This document shows, one piece after another, positions 1-7,934 of a stretch of DNA of 27,444 bases (the stretch's first letter is position 1; every line of letters starts with the position of its first letter). The position numbers were made by a program, and so were the translations under genes. The notes under the pieces were generated by a model. It was not told the origin of the DNA. It saw nothing but the letters and a program-made list of their open reading frames with translations, and did no database searches. Source of the stretch: Proteiniphilum sp. UBA5283 (GTDB lineage: Bacteria > Bacteroidota > Bacteroidia > Bacteroidales > Dysgonomonadaceae); the NCBI GenBank assembly GCA_002408485.1, contig DHSP01000057.1:28569-56012 (forward strand). Reading direction: 5' to 3'.

Positions 1-307
1 CCGTTTCACCAGAGTTACCTCCCGGTGCCATTCCTTCGATGTCGGCCAGCAACGAGGCAATATCCTCTCCGGGCTCGCCGACGATCATCATGTTTTGCAA
101 CACAGGCACCTCATCCCCTTCACCATAAAAACAAGCCAACACTGTCCCGTCTACCGGCGACTCTTCCTCAAAGGAAGCCTTATCCGTTTCGTAGGAAAAC
201 AATACTTCCCCTTTTTTCACGGTATCGCCTTCTTTCTTATTTAATGTTGTAATAATACAACTCTCGACCGACTGCCCCTGCTTGGGCATGATTACTGCAA
301 TTGCCAT
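1..307 (-). CDS. 2-oxo acid dehydrogenase E2 component, lipoyl domain (3'-truncated by window edge)
   Basis: The minus strand reads an open frame from ATG at 307 to the window edge, 102 residues, beginning MAIAVIMPKQGQSVESC. This is the biotinyl/lipoyl beta-barrel that opens dihydrolipoamide acyltransferases (E2) of pyruvate and branched-chain 2-oxo acid dehydrogenase complexes; the lysine expected to carry lipoate is K43 in the ETDKAS turn. Residues 80-102 run into a Gly/Ser/Glu-rich segment typical of the interdomain linker. The peripheral-subunit-binding and catalytic domains would lie left of the window, so the substrate class cannot be assigned. A free-standing lipoyl or biotin carrier protein is possible but less likely, because the frame continues into linker-like sequence. 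A good promoter sits 54 bases upstream of the start. Confidence 0.85.
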   Translation of the reverse strand, partial: MAIAVIMPKQGQSVESCIITTLNKKEGDTVKKGEVLFSYETDKASFEEESPVDGTVLACFYGEGDEVPVLQNMMIVGEPGEDIASLLADIEGMAPGGNSGET

Positions 308-360
308 TTATGATTGATTTAAGCATTTAAACTAAGATACTGTGCTGAACTATGCTGATA

Positions 361-392
361 CAAAGATAATTTTATTCCATAAAAATTCCAAA
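361..392 (-). promoter_or_regulatory. Promoter for the E2 gene
   Basis: On the minus strand, TTTG (389-392) is followed after exactly 20 bases by TATCTTTG (361-368). This matches the Bacteroidota housekeeping pattern TTTG-N19-21-TAnnTTTG. Transcription would start near 355, leaving a leader of about 45 bases before the ATG at 307. Confidence 0.7.
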
Positions 393-546
393 AAAATAGC
401 AACAATACTTGATTCTTGTAACAACATCGTTCAACAGATTTCTTTCATTACCATCAATGAAATGTACAAATGTATTTAATTTGCATCGGATACCATTTTA
501 ATAATTGATATTTTAGCTGTGTTATTTGACATCTTCTTCTAACGCG

Positions 547-578
547 TTTGGGAGAATAATGGTTTGTGATTATTTTTG
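547..578 (+). promoter_or_regulatory. Distal rhaB promoter
   Basis: TTTG at 547-550, a 20-base spacer, then TATTTTTG at 571-578 form a perfect Bacteroidota promoter. Transcription would begin near 585 and give a leader of about 100 bases ahead of rhaB. Confidence 0.65.
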
Positions 579-619
579 CAAACAATATCAAAAAGTATAG
601 TTATTAAATCATTTATTTC

Positions 620-651
620 ATTGACGAAACTTGATTTAAACTGTATGTTTG
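620..651 (+). promoter_or_regulatory. Proximal rhaB promoter
   Basis: ATTG at 620-623, a 20-base spacer and TATGTTTG at 644-651 match the Bacteroidota pattern with one deviation in the -33 element. Transcription would start near 658, about 27 bases before the rhaB ATG. A weak -33 box with a perfect -7 box is what one expects of an activator-dependent promoter, here presumably AraC-type; that part is inference. Confidence 0.6.
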
Positions 652-684
652 CAAAAAAACTATAAAAAATAATTTAACCTCATC

Positions 685-2172
685 ATGAGTGAAGGCAATT
701 TAATCTCTTTTTTGGCTATCGATTTAGGAGCAAGCAGCGGCAGGGCCATGCTGGGAACAGTTCAGAATGACCGTCTGGAGTTGAAGGAAATTCTCCGTTT
801 TCCCAATCCCATGGTGGAAGTGAACGGACGTTTGTATTGGAACTTGCTATATCTGTACAACCAAATTTTAGCTTCGCTGCGGGAAACAAAGGTCCGCGGT
901 CACAATCTAGTTTCTATAGGCATTGACACCTGGGGAGTAGATTTTGTCTGTTTTGGGACAGACGGAGAACCTCTCCGGATGCCCTATAGTTATCGTGACT
1001 CCCATACACAGGGTGCACCGGAGCGTTTTTTCTCCAAAGTACCAAAAGAAAAGGTATACGAGAAAACAGGCATTCAAATTATGAACTTCAATTCATTGTT
1101 CCAGCTGGATACGCTGCTCGAAAAGAACTCCTCCATCTACCCTCTTATTGATAAGATTCTGTTTATGCCGGATGCTCTTTCGTACCTGCTGACCGGCAGG
1201 ATGGTCACGGAATACACCATCGCATCCACCTCTCAGATGATCAACCCCTACACCAAAGATTTCGAGCCTGAATTGCTCGATGCCATCCGCCTGTCGAAAG
1301 AGAAGTTTGCCCCCATTGTCCTTTCCGGAACAACCATTGGAAAGATATCTCCCTCTGTGCAGCATCAGACAGGCCAGGAGGATATTTCAGTGATCGCGGT
1401 GGCAGGACACGACACCGCTTCCGCTGTACTGGCGGTGCCCGCGGACAGCGCCCATTTTGCCTATTTAAGTTCCGGCACCTGGTCGTTGATGGGGATTGAG
1501 TCCGGCGAACCCGTTATCAATGATAATACTTTTGCTCTCAATTTCACCAATGAAGGTGGTGCCGACGGCTCCATCCGCCTTTTGAAGAATATTTGCGGCA
1601 TGTGGCTGATTGAGCAATGCAAAAAAGAATGGGAGAAGAAAAATCCGGTAACGTATGAAGAGATCGTGAAGGCTGCTGAACAGGCCTCTCCTTTTCAAAG
1701 TTTCATCAATCCGGACGCATCTTGTTTTGCGAGCCCTGCTTCCATGATTGAGGCAATACAGAACTATTGCCGTCAGACAGGACAGCCTGTTCCGTGTACC
1801 ATCGGCGAGATTGCGCGCTGTATATACGAGAGCCTGGCCTTTCGGTATAAACAGGTATTGCAAAACTTACAGGAACTGGCCAACTTCCCCATAGAAAAGC
1901 TACACATTATTGGCGGAGGATCCAAAAACAACATGCTGAATACCTTTACGGCCAATGCCATTGGCCTCCCCGTTGTAGCAGGGCCGTCGGAGGCTACCGC
2001 CTTCGGAAATCTGTTAATGCAGGCCAAGGCAGCCGGACTGGTTACCGAAAAAGATAAAATGCGACACCTGGTACGCAACTCGGTGGAACTGGAAATCTTT
2101 ACGCCATCGGAGACCTCCGGTTGGCAAGGTCACTATCCGCGGTATCTTAATGTATACCGGGAGATCCAATAA
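685..2172 (+). CDS. rhaB: Rhamnulokinase
   Basis: A 495-residue FGGY-family sugar kinase that phosphorylates L-rhamnulose to L-rhamnulose 1-phosphate with ATP in the cytoplasm. Residues 10-22 (AIDLGASSGRAML) form the N-terminal phosphate-binding loop; GIDTWGVDF near 93-101 holds the expected catalytic aspartate region; AGHDTAS near 240 and the glycine-rich IGGGSKNN followed by GPSEATAFGN toward the C-terminus belong to the second actin-like domain. Length fits RhaB (about 490). The substrate is assigned from the family resemblance and from rhaA and rhaT directly downstream; a fuculokinase would be expected next to fucI instead. The start ATG follows an AT-rich leader without a Shine-Dalgarno sequence, which is normal in Bacteroidota. 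The gene heads the operon. Confidence 0.95.
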   Translation: MSEGNLISFLAIDLGASSGRAMLGTVQNDRLELKEILRFPNPMVEVNGRLYWNLLYLYNQILASLRETKVRGHNLVSIGIDTWGVDFVCFGTDGEPLRMPYSYRDSHTQGAPERFFSKVPKEKVYEKTGIQIMNFNSLFQLDTLLEKNSSIYPLIDKILFMPDALSYLLTGRMVTEYTIASTSQMINPYTKDFEPELLDAIRLSKEKFAPIVLSGTTIGKISPSVQHQTGQEDISVIAVAGHDTASAVLAVPADSAHFAYLSSGTWSLMGIESGEPVINDNTFALNFTNEGGADGSIRLLKNICGMWLIEQCKKEWEKKNPVTYEEIVKAAEQASPFQSFINPDASCFASPASMIEAIQNYCRQTGQPVPCTIGEIARCIYESLAFRYKQVLQNLQELANFPIEKLHIIGGGSKNNMLNTFTANAIGLPVVAGPSEATAFGNLLMQAKAAGLVTEKDKMRHLVRNSVELEIFTPSETSGWQGHYPRYLNVYREIQ

Positions 2173-2206
2173 CCATTACCGCAAACCATTACAAAAACAT
2201 ATACAT

Positions 2207-3472
2207 ATGAACGAAGAACAGATCAAAAGAGCATTTGAAGAAGCAAAGGAGCAGTATGCTGCACTGGGTATAGACGCTACAAGGGCAATTGAGCAATTGG
2301 ATAAACTCTCCATTTCGATTCATTGCTGGCAGGCCGACGACGTGTCGGGTTTCGAAAATCCCGACGGGGAACTAACAGGAGGTATCCAGGCTACCGGCAA
2401 TTATCCGGGAAAAGCCCGTACCATTAACGAGCTAAAGGCCGACCTGGAAAAGGTGATTGATCTTATACCCGGAAAACACCGGATAAGTCTGCATGCCACT
2501 TACGGCGATTTCGGCGGTGAATTTGTGGACCGTGACAAAATTGAACCCCGCCATTTTCAGAGCTGGATTGACTGGGCAAAAGAGAAGGGAGTGAAACTCG
2601 ACTTTAATTCCACCTTTTTTTCGCACGAGAAGGCAAACAGTGGGTACACCCTTTCCGATTTTGATCCGGAGATCCGGAAATTCTGGAAAGAGCATCTCCG
2701 CCGATGTCGAGAAATTGCGGCAGAGATAGGACGCCAGCAAGGAGATCCCTGTATTCATAATATATGGATTCCTGACGGAGAAAAAGACAAGACGGTTTCC
2801 CGCTACGAGCACAGAAAACTGCTGCAGGAATCTCTTGATGAAGTGTTGGCAGAAAAAATAAGCACCAACTACCTGAAGGATACCATCGAATGCAAACTCT
2901 TTGGCATTGGCAGCGAAAGCTACGTGGTCGGATCGCACGAGTTCTATATGGGATATACCGTTAAGAACAACATGCTTCTAACACTGGATGCAGGTCACTT
3001 CCATCCTACAGAAACCATCTCCGACAAACTTTCCTCCATCCTGTTGTTTGTTCCCGAGATCACCTTGCATGTAAGCCGCCCCGAACGATGGGACAGTGAT
3101 CATGTGGTTATTTTGAACGACGAACTGCTGGCTATTACACAGGAGATTGTCCGCTCGGGCCAGATGGACCGTGTACATATGGGTCTGGACTATTTCGACG
3201 CTTCCATAAACCGCATCGGTGCGTACGTGGTGGGTATCCGTTCCGCACAGAAAGCCATGTTGCAGGCTTTGCTGGAACCGACGGGCAGGCTGAGGGACTT
3301 TGAGAAACAGGACAAGAAATTCGAGCGGATGGCTTATCTGGAAGAGTTGAAAGCAATGCCGTGGAATGCCCTCTACAGCTATTACTGTCTGCAGCAGGGG
3401 GTACCTGTGGGAGATGCATATATCAGGGAGATCCAGGATTACGAAGGACAGATAACCTCCAAAAGAGTGTAA
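2207..3472 (+). CDS. rhaA: L-rhamnose isomerase
   Basis: Converts L-rhamnose to L-rhamnulose, the first cytoplasmic step of the pathway. The 421-residue length matches RhaA (about 418). Recognisable family blocks include SLHATYGDFGGEFVDRD, LDFNSTFFSHEKA, the ECKLFGIGSESYVVGSHEFY block, and LTLDAGHFHPTE, which supply the metal-binding acidic and histidine residues of the TIM barrel. The frame is open from an upstream ATG at 2150, overlapping rhaB, but the first 19 residues there are unlike the family; MNEEQIKRAFEEAKEQYA from 2207 is the normal RhaA N-terminus, so that start is preferred. It lies 34 bases after rhaB and 3 bases before rhaT, so the three are surely co-transcribed. Confidence 0.96.
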   Translation: MNEEQIKRAFEEAKEQYAALGIDATRAIEQLDKLSISIHCWQADDVSGFENPDGELTGGIQATGNYPGKARTINELKADLEKVIDLIPGKHRISLHATYGDFGGEFVDRDKIEPRHFQSWIDWAKEKGVKLDFNSTFFSHEKANSGYTLSDFDPEIRKFWKEHLRRCREIAAEIGRQQGDPCIHNIWIPDGEKDKTVSRYEHRKLLQESLDEVLAEKISTNYLKDTIECKLFGIGSESYVVGSHEFYMGYTVKNNMLLTLDAGHFHPTETISDKLSSILLFVPEITLHVSRPERWDSDHVVILNDELLAITQEIVRSGQMDRVHMGLDYFDASINRIGAYVVGIRSAQKAMLQALLEPTGRLRDFEKQDKKFERMAYLEELKAMPWNALYSYYCLQQGVPVGDAYIREIQDYEGQITSKRV

Positions 3473-3475
3473 ACA

Positions 3476-4504
3476 ATGAATGCCATTATCGGTTTATTAA
3501 TCATTGCTGTGGGAAGTATGGGCCAATCAAGCTCATACGTCCCCATCAATAAGATCAGGGAATGGTCGTGGGAAAACTTCTGGCTGACCCAGGGGGTTTT
3601 CGCATGGCTTGTCTTTCCTTTGCTGGGCGCTTTCATCTCCAACTCCCCGGCAGAATTGATTGGGATCTACACCATCCATCCTTCTGCCACATGGCAAGCC
3701 ATTGGTTACGGTGTGCTATGGGGTATCGGGGGACTCACTTTCGGGCTCAGCATGCGTTATCTGGGGATTGCCCTGGGGCAGTCGGTCGCATTGGGCACCT
3801 GCGCCGCATTCGGGACGCTTATACCGGCCATACTGACCGGCACCAACCTTTTCTCGCCAAAGGGACTGATCCTGTTGCTGGCTGTTGCCGTCACCCTGGC
3901 AGGGATTGCCCTGGTAGGCTATGCCGGAAGCCTGAGATCCAAAAACATGCCGGAAGAAGAACGACGAAAAGCCATCAAGGATTTTGCACTAAAAAAAGGG
4001 TTGCTTATCGCCTTGCTATCCGGTGTAATGAGCGCCTGCTTCAGTCTGGGACTGAGTGCGGGAATACCGGTAAAAGAAGCTGCCATAGCGGCGGGAGCAA
4101 AAGATCTGTTCGCCCAGAATCCGGTTACCCTGTTGGTAACTGTGGGGGGGTTCCTCACAAACCTGGCTTACTGCCTTTACATGAACAGAAAAAATAAAAC
4201 AGGCGGAGAAATCAAACGCTCCTCAAAAGCGGTGCTGACCAACAATATTTTATTCTGTGCGCTGGCAGGGCTCTTGTGGTACTCTCAATTTTTCGGACTG
4301 GGGATGGGGCAGAGTTTCTTTGAACCGGACAGCGTCATGATGGCCTTCTCCTGGAGCATCCTCATGTCTCTCAATGTTGTATTCAGCAATGTGTGGGGGA
4401 TCATCCTGAAAGAGTGGAAAGGTGCCGGAAAAAATGCCGTTACCTACCTGGCCTTGGGCATGGCTGTGCTGATTATCTCTTTGGTGATACCCAATCTATT
4501 TTAA
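3476..4504 (+). CDS. rhaT: L-rhamnose:proton symporter RhaT
   Basis: A 342-residue inner-membrane transporter of the drug/metabolite superfamily that imports L-rhamnose with protons. The sequence is a succession of about ten hydrophobic helices, starting MNAIIGLLIIAVGSMGQSSS and ending in a hydrophobic C-terminus. The N-terminal motif with SSSYVPINKIREWSWENFW and the central LGIALGQSVALGTCAAFGTLIP block are characteristic of RhaT. A charged loop near residues 150-170 separates the two halves. It starts 3 bases after rhaA and ends ahead of a strongly structured spacer (4508-4596) that probably stops or attenuates transcription. Confidence 0.95.
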   Translation: MNAIIGLLIIAVGSMGQSSSYVPINKIREWSWENFWLTQGVFAWLVFPLLGAFISNSPAELIGIYTIHPSATWQAIGYGVLWGIGGLTFGLSMRYLGIALGQSVALGTCAAFGTLIPAILTGTNLFSPKGLILLLAVAVTLAGIALVGYAGSLRSKNMPEEERRKAIKDFALKKGLLIALLSGVMSACFSLGLSAGIPVKEAAIAAGAKDLFAQNPVTLLVTVGGFLTNLAYCLYMNRKNKTGGEIKRSSKAVLTNNILFCALAGLLWYSQFFGLGMGQSFFEPDSVMMAFSWSILMSLNVVFSNVWGIILKEWKGAGKNAVTYLALGMAVLIISLVIPNLF

Positions 4505-4507
4505 AAA

Positions 4508-4546
4508 TATCGTATAAAGTACGAATTCATACTCCGTAATACGATA
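4508..4546. repeat. Inverted repeat TATCGTAT/ATACGATA between rhaT and the regulator
   Basis: TATCGTAT at 4508-4515 is perfectly complementary to ATACGATA at 4539-4546, an 8-bp dyad around a 23-base centre. Within the centre, AGTA (4518-4521) and TACT (4529-4532) can add four more pairs. It could be an RNA hairpin or a DNA operator for the AraC-type regulator encoded next. The dyad itself is direct observation; the role is inference. Confidence 0.5.
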
Positions 4547-4549
4547 CCG

Positions 4550-4596
4550 GCACAAAGCGGCGTCCAGTTCTGCAGTGAACCTGGCCCGCCTTGTGC
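4550..4596 (+). terminator. Long hairpin after rhaT, terminator or attenuator
   Basis: GCACAAAGCGG (4550-4560) pairs with CCGCCTTGTGC (4586-4596) with one mismatch, and inside it CCAGTTC (4564-4570) pairs with GAACCTGG (4577-4584) with one bulged C around a six-base loop. The arms total about 17 pairs. The downstream sequence TTTGTTGTGATATT is T-rich but not a clean U-tract. It probably ends or reduces readthrough from rhaT into the regulator gene. Confidence 0.55.
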
Positions 4597-4666
4597 TTTG
4601 TTGTGATATTATTTGTATATTTACACGTTCAAAAACAACAAAACATGCCAATCTAAAACAGAAAAC

Positions 4667-5560
4667 ATGAGATACAATGATTTCGGCATTGACTTTAAAT
4701 ACCTACTGGTCAATGACAAAGATGAAAAATTCGGACTGACTGTCAACACAGTAGGTTTTCAACCTATTGCCCCACATACCTTGTATCCTTCAACCGAACA
4801 TCCCAAGAACTACTATTTCAAACCCGGCAAGGGACGTATCTTATCGGAGTATCAGATCGTATACATCAGCAAGGGCAAAGGCTATTTCTCTTCATCCTCT
4901 ACCAGGAAAACAAGCATATCCAAGGGGCAGGTAATGCTTCTTTTTCCGGGGCAGTGGCACACGTACTGCCCTCTAAAAGAAACCGGATGGAACGAATATT
5001 ATATCGGCTTTGAAGGAGCGATCATCGACTCTATTGTGGGCAATGGGTTTATTTCCCCCAACAACCAGGTGCTCAATGTGGGAGTGAACGAAGATCTTGT
5101 TAACCTGTTCTCTACTGCCATCCGAGTTGCCAAAGAAGACAAGGGAGCCACACAACAGTACCTGGCAGGAATTGTATTTAATATTTTGGGCGCTATCTTG
5201 TCACTGGCACAAAACATCAACTTCGAATCGAGAGAATCGGCTCAGAAAATTGAACGTGCTAAAATCATCATGATCGAAAACGTCAACAAAAATATCGACA
5301 TCAAAGGCATTGCTACAAACCTGGGCATCAGCTACTCCTTATTCAGAAGGGTCTTTAAAGAATATACGGGATATGCGCCGGCGCAATATTTCCAGGAATT
5401 AAAACTCCGCACGGCAAAAGAGCTGCTGGCAGAAACCAACCACTCCATCAAGGAGATCGCCTACGAGCTCAACTTTAGCTCCTACGAGTATTTTCTATCG
5501 TTTTTCAAAAAAAGAGTCGGGCTTACCCCTCTGGAATACAGAAATCTGGGAAGGGTGTAA
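4667..5560 (+). CDS. rhaR: AraC-family transcriptional regulator, probable rhamnose regulator RhaR
   Basis: A 297-residue two-domain regulator. Residues about 20-160 form an AraC-type cupin sensor: a PGKGRILSEYQIVYISKGKGYFSS stretch interrupted by strands, then KGQVMLLFPGQWHTYCP. Residues about 200-295 carry two helix-turn-helix units, IKGIATNLGISYSLFRRVFKEYTGYAPAQYF split across the first, and IKEIAYELNFSSYEYFLSFFKK in the second, as in the AraC C-terminal fold. Its position after rhaT and before a rhamnosidase points to rhamnose as the inducer, as for the RhaR described in Bacteroides; the ligand is inferred. An in-frame TTG at 4613 would add 18 residues, but ATG at 4667 gives the usual family N-terminus. 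The gene is set off from rhaT by two dyads, so it may have its own promoter; a loose -7-like TATATTTA lies at 4616-4623. Confidence 0.88.
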   Translation: MRYNDFGIDFKYLLVNDKDEKFGLTVNTVGFQPIAPHTLYPSTEHPKNYYFKPGKGRILSEYQIVYISKGKGYFSSSSTRKTSISKGQVMLLFPGQWHTYCPLKETGWNEYYIGFEGAIIDSIVGNGFISPNNQVLNVGVNEDLVNLFSTAIRVAKEDKGATQQYLAGIVFNILGAILSLAQNINFESRESAQKIERAKIIMIENVNKNIDIKGIATNLGISYSLFRRVFKEYTGYAPAQYFQELKLRTAKELLAETNHSIKEIAYELNFSSYEYFLSFFKKRVGLTPLEYRNLGRV

Positions 5561-5567
5561 CAAGCAA

Positions 5568-5586
5568 TGTGAGGATGGACCTCGCA
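5568..5586 (+). promoter_or_regulatory. Small hairpin between the regulator and rhamnosidase genes
   Basis: TGTGAGG (5568-5574) pairs with CCTCGCA (5580-5586) around a five-base loop, seven pairs including one G-T wobble. No U-tract follows, so it is not a standard intrinsic terminator. It may shape the leader of the downstream gene or be fortuitous. Confidence 0.3.
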
Positions 5587-5654
5587 CAAAGATGATCTGG
5601 ACGAATTGGAAAATTTTCATCAGAAGAACAACAGATAAAACATCGAATAAAAAA

Positions 5655-7934
5655 ATGTTTCCAAAACATATGATGTCATTTATCATGTACCTGCTTGCCA
5701 GCAGCTGTCTGGCTGCAGCACAGGAAGTTTTTTCACCGGGCGGACTGACGGTGAACACCCTTCCAAACACAGAGCAGGTATTTTTAAACGGGTATCCCGT
5801 GAACACCCTCCTGGAAGAGACAGTGAACTGCCGGGAAAACTGGCAGTTTACCGATATATCCACGGCCCACCCTGTCTTTGGATGGATGTTACCCTCCGGC
5901 TCGGCCAACACCAAACAAACAGCCTACCGGATTCTGGTGGCCTCACGTAGGGAATTACTGGCACGAGACTCTGCCGATCTGTGGGATACGGGCAAGATAA
6001 GCAGCGATCAATCGCTTCATATTGCCTATAGCGGTAAACAACTCCAGCCCGGAACTGTCTGTTTCTGGAAAGTGAAGACGTGGGATAATCATGGCCAGGA
6101 ATCCGATTTTTCGAAAACTGCACGTTTCAGGATGGCCGACAGGATTGTTGACTACGCAACGGACAGGCATCCCATTCAAAAACAGGACGAGTATCCGGTC
6201 CGGATCCAAAAGGTACATGAAAATACCTATTTTACAGATTTCGGGAAGGCTTCTTTCGGAAGGGTACGCCTCAACCTATACTCCACAACCGGCACGGACA
6301 GCGTAGACATTCATTTGGGAGAGGCGATGAAAAACGGCAGGATCGACCGCTCTCCGGGTGGCAGCATCCGCTATTCGCACTATAGGGTGAAGCTCCGGCA
6401 AGGGTGGAATACCTATGTGATTGCAATACGTCCCGACAAACGAAATACCGGCCCCCAGGCAGTGTTGATACCCGAATACATAGGCGAGGTCACTCCCTTT
6501 CGTTACTGCGAGATCGAAAACTACCATCATCCCCTGCAGGAAAAAGAGGTGGTGAGGGAAACGGCTTTTTACCCCTTTAATGAGCACGACTCCTATTTTC
6601 ACAGTTCCGACACGGTGCTGAACCAAGTATGGGAGATCAGCAAATACTCCATCAAAGCCACTTCATTTCTGGGGGTGTATGTCGACGGGGACCGGGAAAG
6701 AATCCCTTACGAAGCGGATGCGGTAATTAACCAACTGTCGCATTATGGTGTAGCGCGCGACTACAGCATGGCACGATACACCCACGAATACCTTATTCAC
6801 AAGCCCACATGGCCCACAGAGTGGATATTGCAATCGGTACTGATGGCATGGGAGGATTATATGTATACCGGAAATAAACAATCCATGGAGCATTTTTATG
6901 AAGACCTCAAAGCCAAGACACTGACCATGCTCGCAGACCAGAAGGGCTTCATCAGCACACGGACCGGGAAGGTGACACCCACAGTGTTGGAGTCGATTCA
7001 TTTCAGAGGAGAACTGCGGGACATTGTCGACTGGCCCCATACCGGCATCCTGGGATTGGAAAAGGAAGAGGGAGGTGAAACCGACGGCTTTGTGTTTTCC
7101 GATGTGAACACGGTTGTCAATGCTTTTCACTACAGGGCATTGACACGGATGGCCCTCATTGCGGAGGTGTTGGAAAAAGCGGACGATCGGAAGTTTTACC
7201 AGGAGCAGGCTGCCCTGTTAAAAAAATCCTTCAATGCAGGTCTTTTTGATGAAAAGAGAGGTGTCTATCTGGATGGCATCGGAACAGATCACGCGTCACT
7301 TCATGCGAACATGTTTCCACTTGCGTTCGGACTGGTGCCCGAAAAGAAGATCCGCAGCGTGTCGGAATTTATCCGCTCACGGGGGATGGCTTGCAGTGTG
7401 TATGGTTCGCAATTCCTGCTCGACGGAATCTATGACGCGCACGAGGCAGAATACGGGCTGGAGCTGCTGACATCCACCGGCGAAAGAAGCTGGTACAACA
7501 TGATCCGCAGCGGCTCTACAATCACGACAGAAGCCTGGGATAACAAATATAAGCCCAACCAGGACTGGAACCATGCCTGGGGTGCCGCACCGGCTAATAT
7601 CATTCCCCGGAAACTGATGGGCATTGAACCACTGGAGCCGGGATTCAGGAAGATCCGGATCAAACCTCAGCCCGCCACGCTGGAGTTTGCAGAAATAAAA
7701 CACCCTACTCTCCGGGGCGACATATGGGTAAGCTTTACGAATGTTCCGAATCAATCATTCCGGCTTGAGATGAATATTCCGGCCAACACCACCGCTGATG
7801 TTTATCTCCCGTTTTATTCCAGCGATCAGTCTATACAAAAAAACAATCATTCTACAAAATACAGACGGGAAGGGAATTTTTCGGTCATTGAAGGGATCGG
7901 TTCAGGGAAATGGTCTTTTACTGTGGAACGATAG
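5655..7934 (+). CDS. Secreted GH78-type alpha-L-rhamnosidase
   Basis: A 759-residue glycoside hydrolase expected to cleave terminal alpha-L-rhamnose from glycans by inversion. The N-terminus is a signal peptide: hydrophobic MMSFIMYLLASSCLAAA, with signal peptidase I cleavage likely before QEV. Next come beta-sandwich modules (about 60-300, with WDTGKISSDQS and FGRVRLNLYS) and an (alpha/alpha)6 barrel. Candidate catalytic residues are E348 in DGDRER (344-349) and E626 in TTEAWD; QDWNHAWGAAP follows as usual in the family, and a small beta domain closes the protein. The DGDRER motif differs from the classic GH78 DCPxRDER form, so this is a divergent subgroup. An ATG at 5592 is also in frame, but it would bury the signal peptide behind 21 polar residues. 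The enzyme would feed the rhamnose operon just upstream. Confidence 0.88.
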   Translation: MFPKHMMSFIMYLLASSCLAAAQEVFSPGGLTVNTLPNTEQVFLNGYPVNTLLEETVNCRENWQFTDISTAHPVFGWMLPSGSANTKQTAYRILVASRRELLARDSADLWDTGKISSDQSLHIAYSGKQLQPGTVCFWKVKTWDNHGQESDFSKTARFRMADRIVDYATDRHPIQKQDEYPVRIQKVHENTYFTDFGKASFGRVRLNLYSTTGTDSVDIHLGEAMKNGRIDRSPGGSIRYSHYRVKLRQGWNTYVIAIRPDKRNTGPQAVLIPEYIGEVTPFRYCEIENYHHPLQEKEVVRETAFYPFNEHDSYFHSSDTVLNQVWEISKYSIKATSFLGVYVDGDRERIPYEADAVINQLSHYGVARDYSMARYTHEYLIHKPTWPTEWILQSVLMAWEDYMYTGNKQSMEHFYEDLKAKTLTMLADQKGFISTRTGKVTPTVLESIHFRGELRDIVDWPHTGILGLEKEEGGETDGFVFSDVNTVVNAFHYRALTRMALIAEVLEKADDRKFYQEQAALLKKSFNAGLFDEKRGVYLDGIGTDHASLHANMFPLAFGLVPEKKIRSVSEFIRSRGMACSVYGSQFLLDGIYDAHEAEYGLELLTSTGERSWYNMIRSGSTITTEAWDNKYKPNQDWNHAWGAAPANIIPRKLMGIEPLEPGFRKIRIKPQPATLEFAEIKHPTLRGDIWVSFTNVPNQSFRLEMNIPANTTADVYLPFYSSDQSIQKNNHSTKYRREGNFSVIEGIGSGKWSFTVER

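Larger units (their letters stand above)
308..684. other. Divergent intergenic region between the E2 gene and rhaB
   Basis: This 377-base AT-rich stretch has no credible coding frame. It holds one minus-strand promoter (361-392) and two tandem plus-strand promoters (547-578 and 620-651). Nothing recognisable was found between about 393 and 546. Operator half-sites for the downstream AraC-type regulator are expected here but could not be picked out by eye. Confidence 0.6.

Noticed and set aside
505..591. TTGATATT and AATATCAA as distant arms in the rhaB upstream region
   Set aside because: Eight AT-rich bases about 70 apart are expected by chance in such sequence, and no further pairing extends the arms.
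3562..4197. 211-residue alternative-frame open frame inside rhaT
   Set aside because: Rich in His, Gly and Arg with no membrane helices or motifs, while the rhaT frame is clearly conserved.
4613..4666. TTG-initiated N-terminal extension of the AraC-type regulator
   Set aside because: The extra 18 residues are polar and unlike the family; the ATG at 4667 gives the normal start, and the extension overlaps a possible -7 box.
5592..5654. Upstream ATG for the rhamnosidase
   Set aside because: It would place 21 charged or polar residues before the signal peptide.
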